Assembly (NCBI RefSeq): GCF_900105515.1
Contig: NZ_FNSY01000001.1
Coordinates: 2,914,001-2,978,000 of the forward strand
Length of the DNA stretch: 64,000 nt
Direction of reading: 5' to 3'
Source of the DNA: Streptomyces sp. 2131.1
Lineage (GTDB): Bacteria > Actinomycetota > Actinomycetes > Streptomycetales > Streptomycetaceae
The notes under the pieces are model-generated. The model worked only from the letters and a program-made list of their open reading frames with translations. It made no database searches and was not told the DNA's origin. Shown piece after piece: positions 62,487 through 64,000 of this stretch (the stretch's first letter is position 1; each line of letters begins with the position of its first letter). The position numbers and the translations under genes were made by a program.

Positions 62487-62889
62487 ATGAACCGCGGTCT
62501 CCTGGAGGGCGGCAGCGCCGAGGAGCGGGTGGGCCTGCTGCTGGCCGACCCCGTCGGCCGGCGGGAACGGCTCGCCGCGGTGGGCGTCCGCCTCAACCCC
62601 TTCCTCCGCGAGGCGGTGGCCGCGGTCCGGGCCCGGTTCGGCGGCAGGGTCACGTACGCGGCCGTCCAGTTCGAGGGCGTGGACTGGGATCTGTTCGACG
62701 TCATGACCTTCGAGCTCATCCGGTCCGCCGAGGTGGCCGACGTCTTCCGGGAGGGCGTACGCGCCCTGACGGCCGGGGACAAGCCGGTCGCCGTCACTGT
62801 ACGAGGACCGGGACGGCACCACGTACCCGGGCCTGCCCTGGGAGCCGAAGGCCGCGTTCGGCGCGGTGGCCGCCCACTACCGCGCCTGA
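62487..62889 (+). pseudogene. Frameshifted fragment resembling abortive-infection/glycoside-hydrolase-like proteins
   Basis: The first part (ERLAAVGVRLNPFLREAVAA, FGGRVTYAAVQFEGVDWDLF, VFREGVRALTAGDKPVAVT) resembles the middle of a Streptomyces family often labelled abortive-infection protein. At about 62800 the reading frame must shift by one to continue as LYEDRDGTTYPGLPWEPKAA to a natural stop at 62887-62889. With no N-terminal domain and a frame break, this is a decayed gene. Confidence 0.55.
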
Positions 62890-62914
62890 CGCGGTCCGCC
62901 GCTCCGGGAGCGTG

Positions 62915-62931
62915 ATCGATTCGCAATCGAT
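62915..62931. promoter_or_regulatory. Palindromic operator candidate before the monooxygenase gene
   Basis: Perfect 7-3-7 inverted repeat ATCGATT-CGC-AATCGAT, just upstream of a -35-like TTGACC (62939-62944) and 52 bp before the start codon. AT-rich compared with its surroundings; likely bound by a local repressor. Confidence 0.45.
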
Positions 62932-62982
62932 TCCGGTCTTGACCGAGACCCATCAAGGAGTCACGCGATTACGCTCCGAAGC

Positions 62983-64000
62983 ATGTCCGACAGCGCACCT
63001 ACCGCCGGTAGCTCCCCGGCCCCCACCGACCTCACCGAGGACCGCCCCGTCTACGTCATCGGCGGCGGCCCCGGCGGACTGGCCGCCGCGGCCGCCCTGC
63101 GCGCGCGGGGCGTCCGGGCCGTCGTGCTGGAGAGGACCGGGAGCGTCGGCGCGTCCTGGCGGGGCCACTACGACCGGCTGCACCTGCACACCACCCGCCG
63201 CTGGTCCGCGCTGCCGGGGCTGCCGATGCCCAGGAAGTTCGGCCGCTGGGTGGCCCGCGACAACGTGGTGCGCTACCTGGAGAAGTACGCCGAGCACCAC
63301 GAGCTGGAAGTGATCACGGGCGTCGAGGTCTCCCGTATCGACCGGGCGGCGGACGGCAGCGGCTGGCGGCTGAGCGCGAGCGGGGGCCGTGAGCTGACCG
63401 GCCGCGCCATCGTCGTCGCCACCGGCTTCAACCACACCCCTCACCTGCCCGACTGGCCCGGCCGCGAGACGTTCACCGGCCGGCTCCTGCACGCCTCGGA
63501 GTACCGCTCCCCCGCCCCGTACACCGGCAAGGACGTCCTGGTCGTCGGCGTCGGCAACACGGGCGCGGAGATCGCCGTCGACCTCGTGGAGGGCGGGGCG
63601 TCGCGCGTACGGCTCGCGGTGCGCACCGTCCCGCACATCGTGCGCCGCTCCACGGCGGGCTGGCCCGCGCAGGCCACCGGCATCCTGGTCCGCCGGCTGC
63701 CCGTGGCCCTGGTGGACCGGGCCGGCCGCCTGATGGCCCGCGCGGCCGTCCCCGACCTCTCCGAACACGGGCTGCCCCGCCCCGACACGGGCCTGTACTC
63801 CCGGGTCAAGGAGGGCGCGATCCCGGTCCAGGACGTCGGCCTGATCGACGCGGTGAAGAGCGGCCGGGTCGTCCCGGTGGCGGCCGTCGAGTCGTTCGAC
63901 GAGGACGCGGTGGTCCTCGCGGACGGCACCCGGGTCACCCCGGACACGGTGATCGCCGCGACCGGCTACCGCCGCGCCCTGGAACCGCTGGTCGGCCACC
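62983..64000 (+). CDS. Flavin-dependent monooxygenase (FMO-like), C-terminus beyond window
   Basis: 339 residues are visible. The FAD Rossmann motif YVIGGGPGGLAAAAALRARG is near residue 25, followed by GASWRGHYDRLHLHTTRRWS, an FMO-type WxGxY-like segment. The second dinucleotide motif VVGVGNTGAEIAVDL (NADPH) lies near residue 188, and the ATG motif VIAATGYRR near the edge. It probably N- or S-oxygenates a small molecule. ATG 62983 follows AAGGAG at a long spacing (about 27 nt), so the start is not certain. Confidence 0.88.
   Translation, partial: MSDSAPTAGSSPAPTDLTEDRPVYVIGGGPGGLAAAAALRARGVRAVVLERTGSVGASWRGHYDRLHLHTTRRWSALPGLPMPRKFGRWVARDNVVRYLEKYAEHHELEVITGVEVSRIDRAADGSGWRLSASGGRELTGRAIVVATGFNHTPHLPDWPGRETFTGRLLHASEYRSPAPYTGKDVLVVGVGNTGAEIAVDLVEGGASRVRLAVRTVPHIVRRSTAGWPAQATGILVRRLPVALVDRAGRLMARAAVPDLSEHGLPRPDTGLYSRVKEGAIPVQDVGLIDAVKSGRVVPVAAVESFDEDAVVLADGTRVTPDTVIAATGYRRALEPLVGH

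Overview
The window is high-GC actinobacterial DNA, almost certainly a Streptomyces chromosome. The signs are about 70% GC, strong third-position GC bias, frequent GTG/TTG starts with ATGA/GTGA/TGATG gene overlaps, a proton-pumping NADH dehydrogenase (nuo) operon, futalosine-route menaquinone genes (mqnA, mqnC), a SARP regulator, DUF3152 and DUF397 proteins, actinobacterial Ser/Thr kinases and a Streptomyces-type contractile injection system. No tRNA, rRNA, CRISPR array or intact insertion sequence was seen.

Layout. (1) 1-6.8 kb, minus: nuoA-nuoG, tightly overlapped, with nuoG running off the left edge. (2) 6.8-8.5 kb: a 790-bp regulatory gap with two Crp-like sites, then a secreted NlpC/P60 cell-wall hydrolase. 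(3) 8.5-20.6 kb: a menaquinone-related neighbourhood with a geranylgeranyl-reductase-type flavoprotein, demethylmenaquinone methyltransferase, mqnC with a degenerate amidohydrolase-like partner, and mqnA. These supply the quinone that complex I reduces. Between them lie a zinc-ribbon membrane protein, a SigE-family sigma factor operon with tandem DUF3152 metalloprotease-like proteins, and a membrane Ser/Thr kinase. (4) 20.7-31.8 kb: a cold-shock protein with a structured leader, an AfsR/SARP regulator followed by a 57-residue peptide made of four exact 12-residue repeats, small secreted and membrane proteins, a PQQ-propeller Ser/Thr kinase, a two-domain glyoxalase-like protein, a TetR regulator and a PNPOx-like flavoprotein. 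(5) 31.8-35 kb: ferredoxin-P450 pair and an HtpX-PspAB pair.

(6) 35-61.5 kb: the most interesting part. A contractile injection system (eCIS) occupies 39.2-61.5 kb. The minus-strand operon runs sheath, tube, tail-assembly protein, a 52-aa protein, a 1083-aa Pro/Ala-rich protein, second tube, LysM tube-cap adaptor, VgrG-like spike, PAAR tip, gp25, baseplate J, tail protein I and a zinc-ribbon/membrane/discoidin-like protein. Upstream on the same strand is a separate Ig-like membrane protein. The divergent plus-strand arm encodes a LuxR regulator, a secreted beta-propeller protein, DUF4255, a 30-aa micro-ORF and an AAA+ ATPase. No tail fibre gene is visible. At 35.0-36.8 kb lies a likely cargo module: a DUF4157 (eCIS core domain) protein with a C-terminal HNN-type nuclease region and, downstream, a SUKH-type immunity protein. 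A MazEF-like toxin-antitoxin pair and a glutaminase sit between cargo and machine.

(7) 61.5-64 kb: a thioesterase-like protein, gene debris, and a flavin-dependent monooxygenase cut by the right edge.

Functions are inferred from visible motifs and family knowledge; no database search was run.
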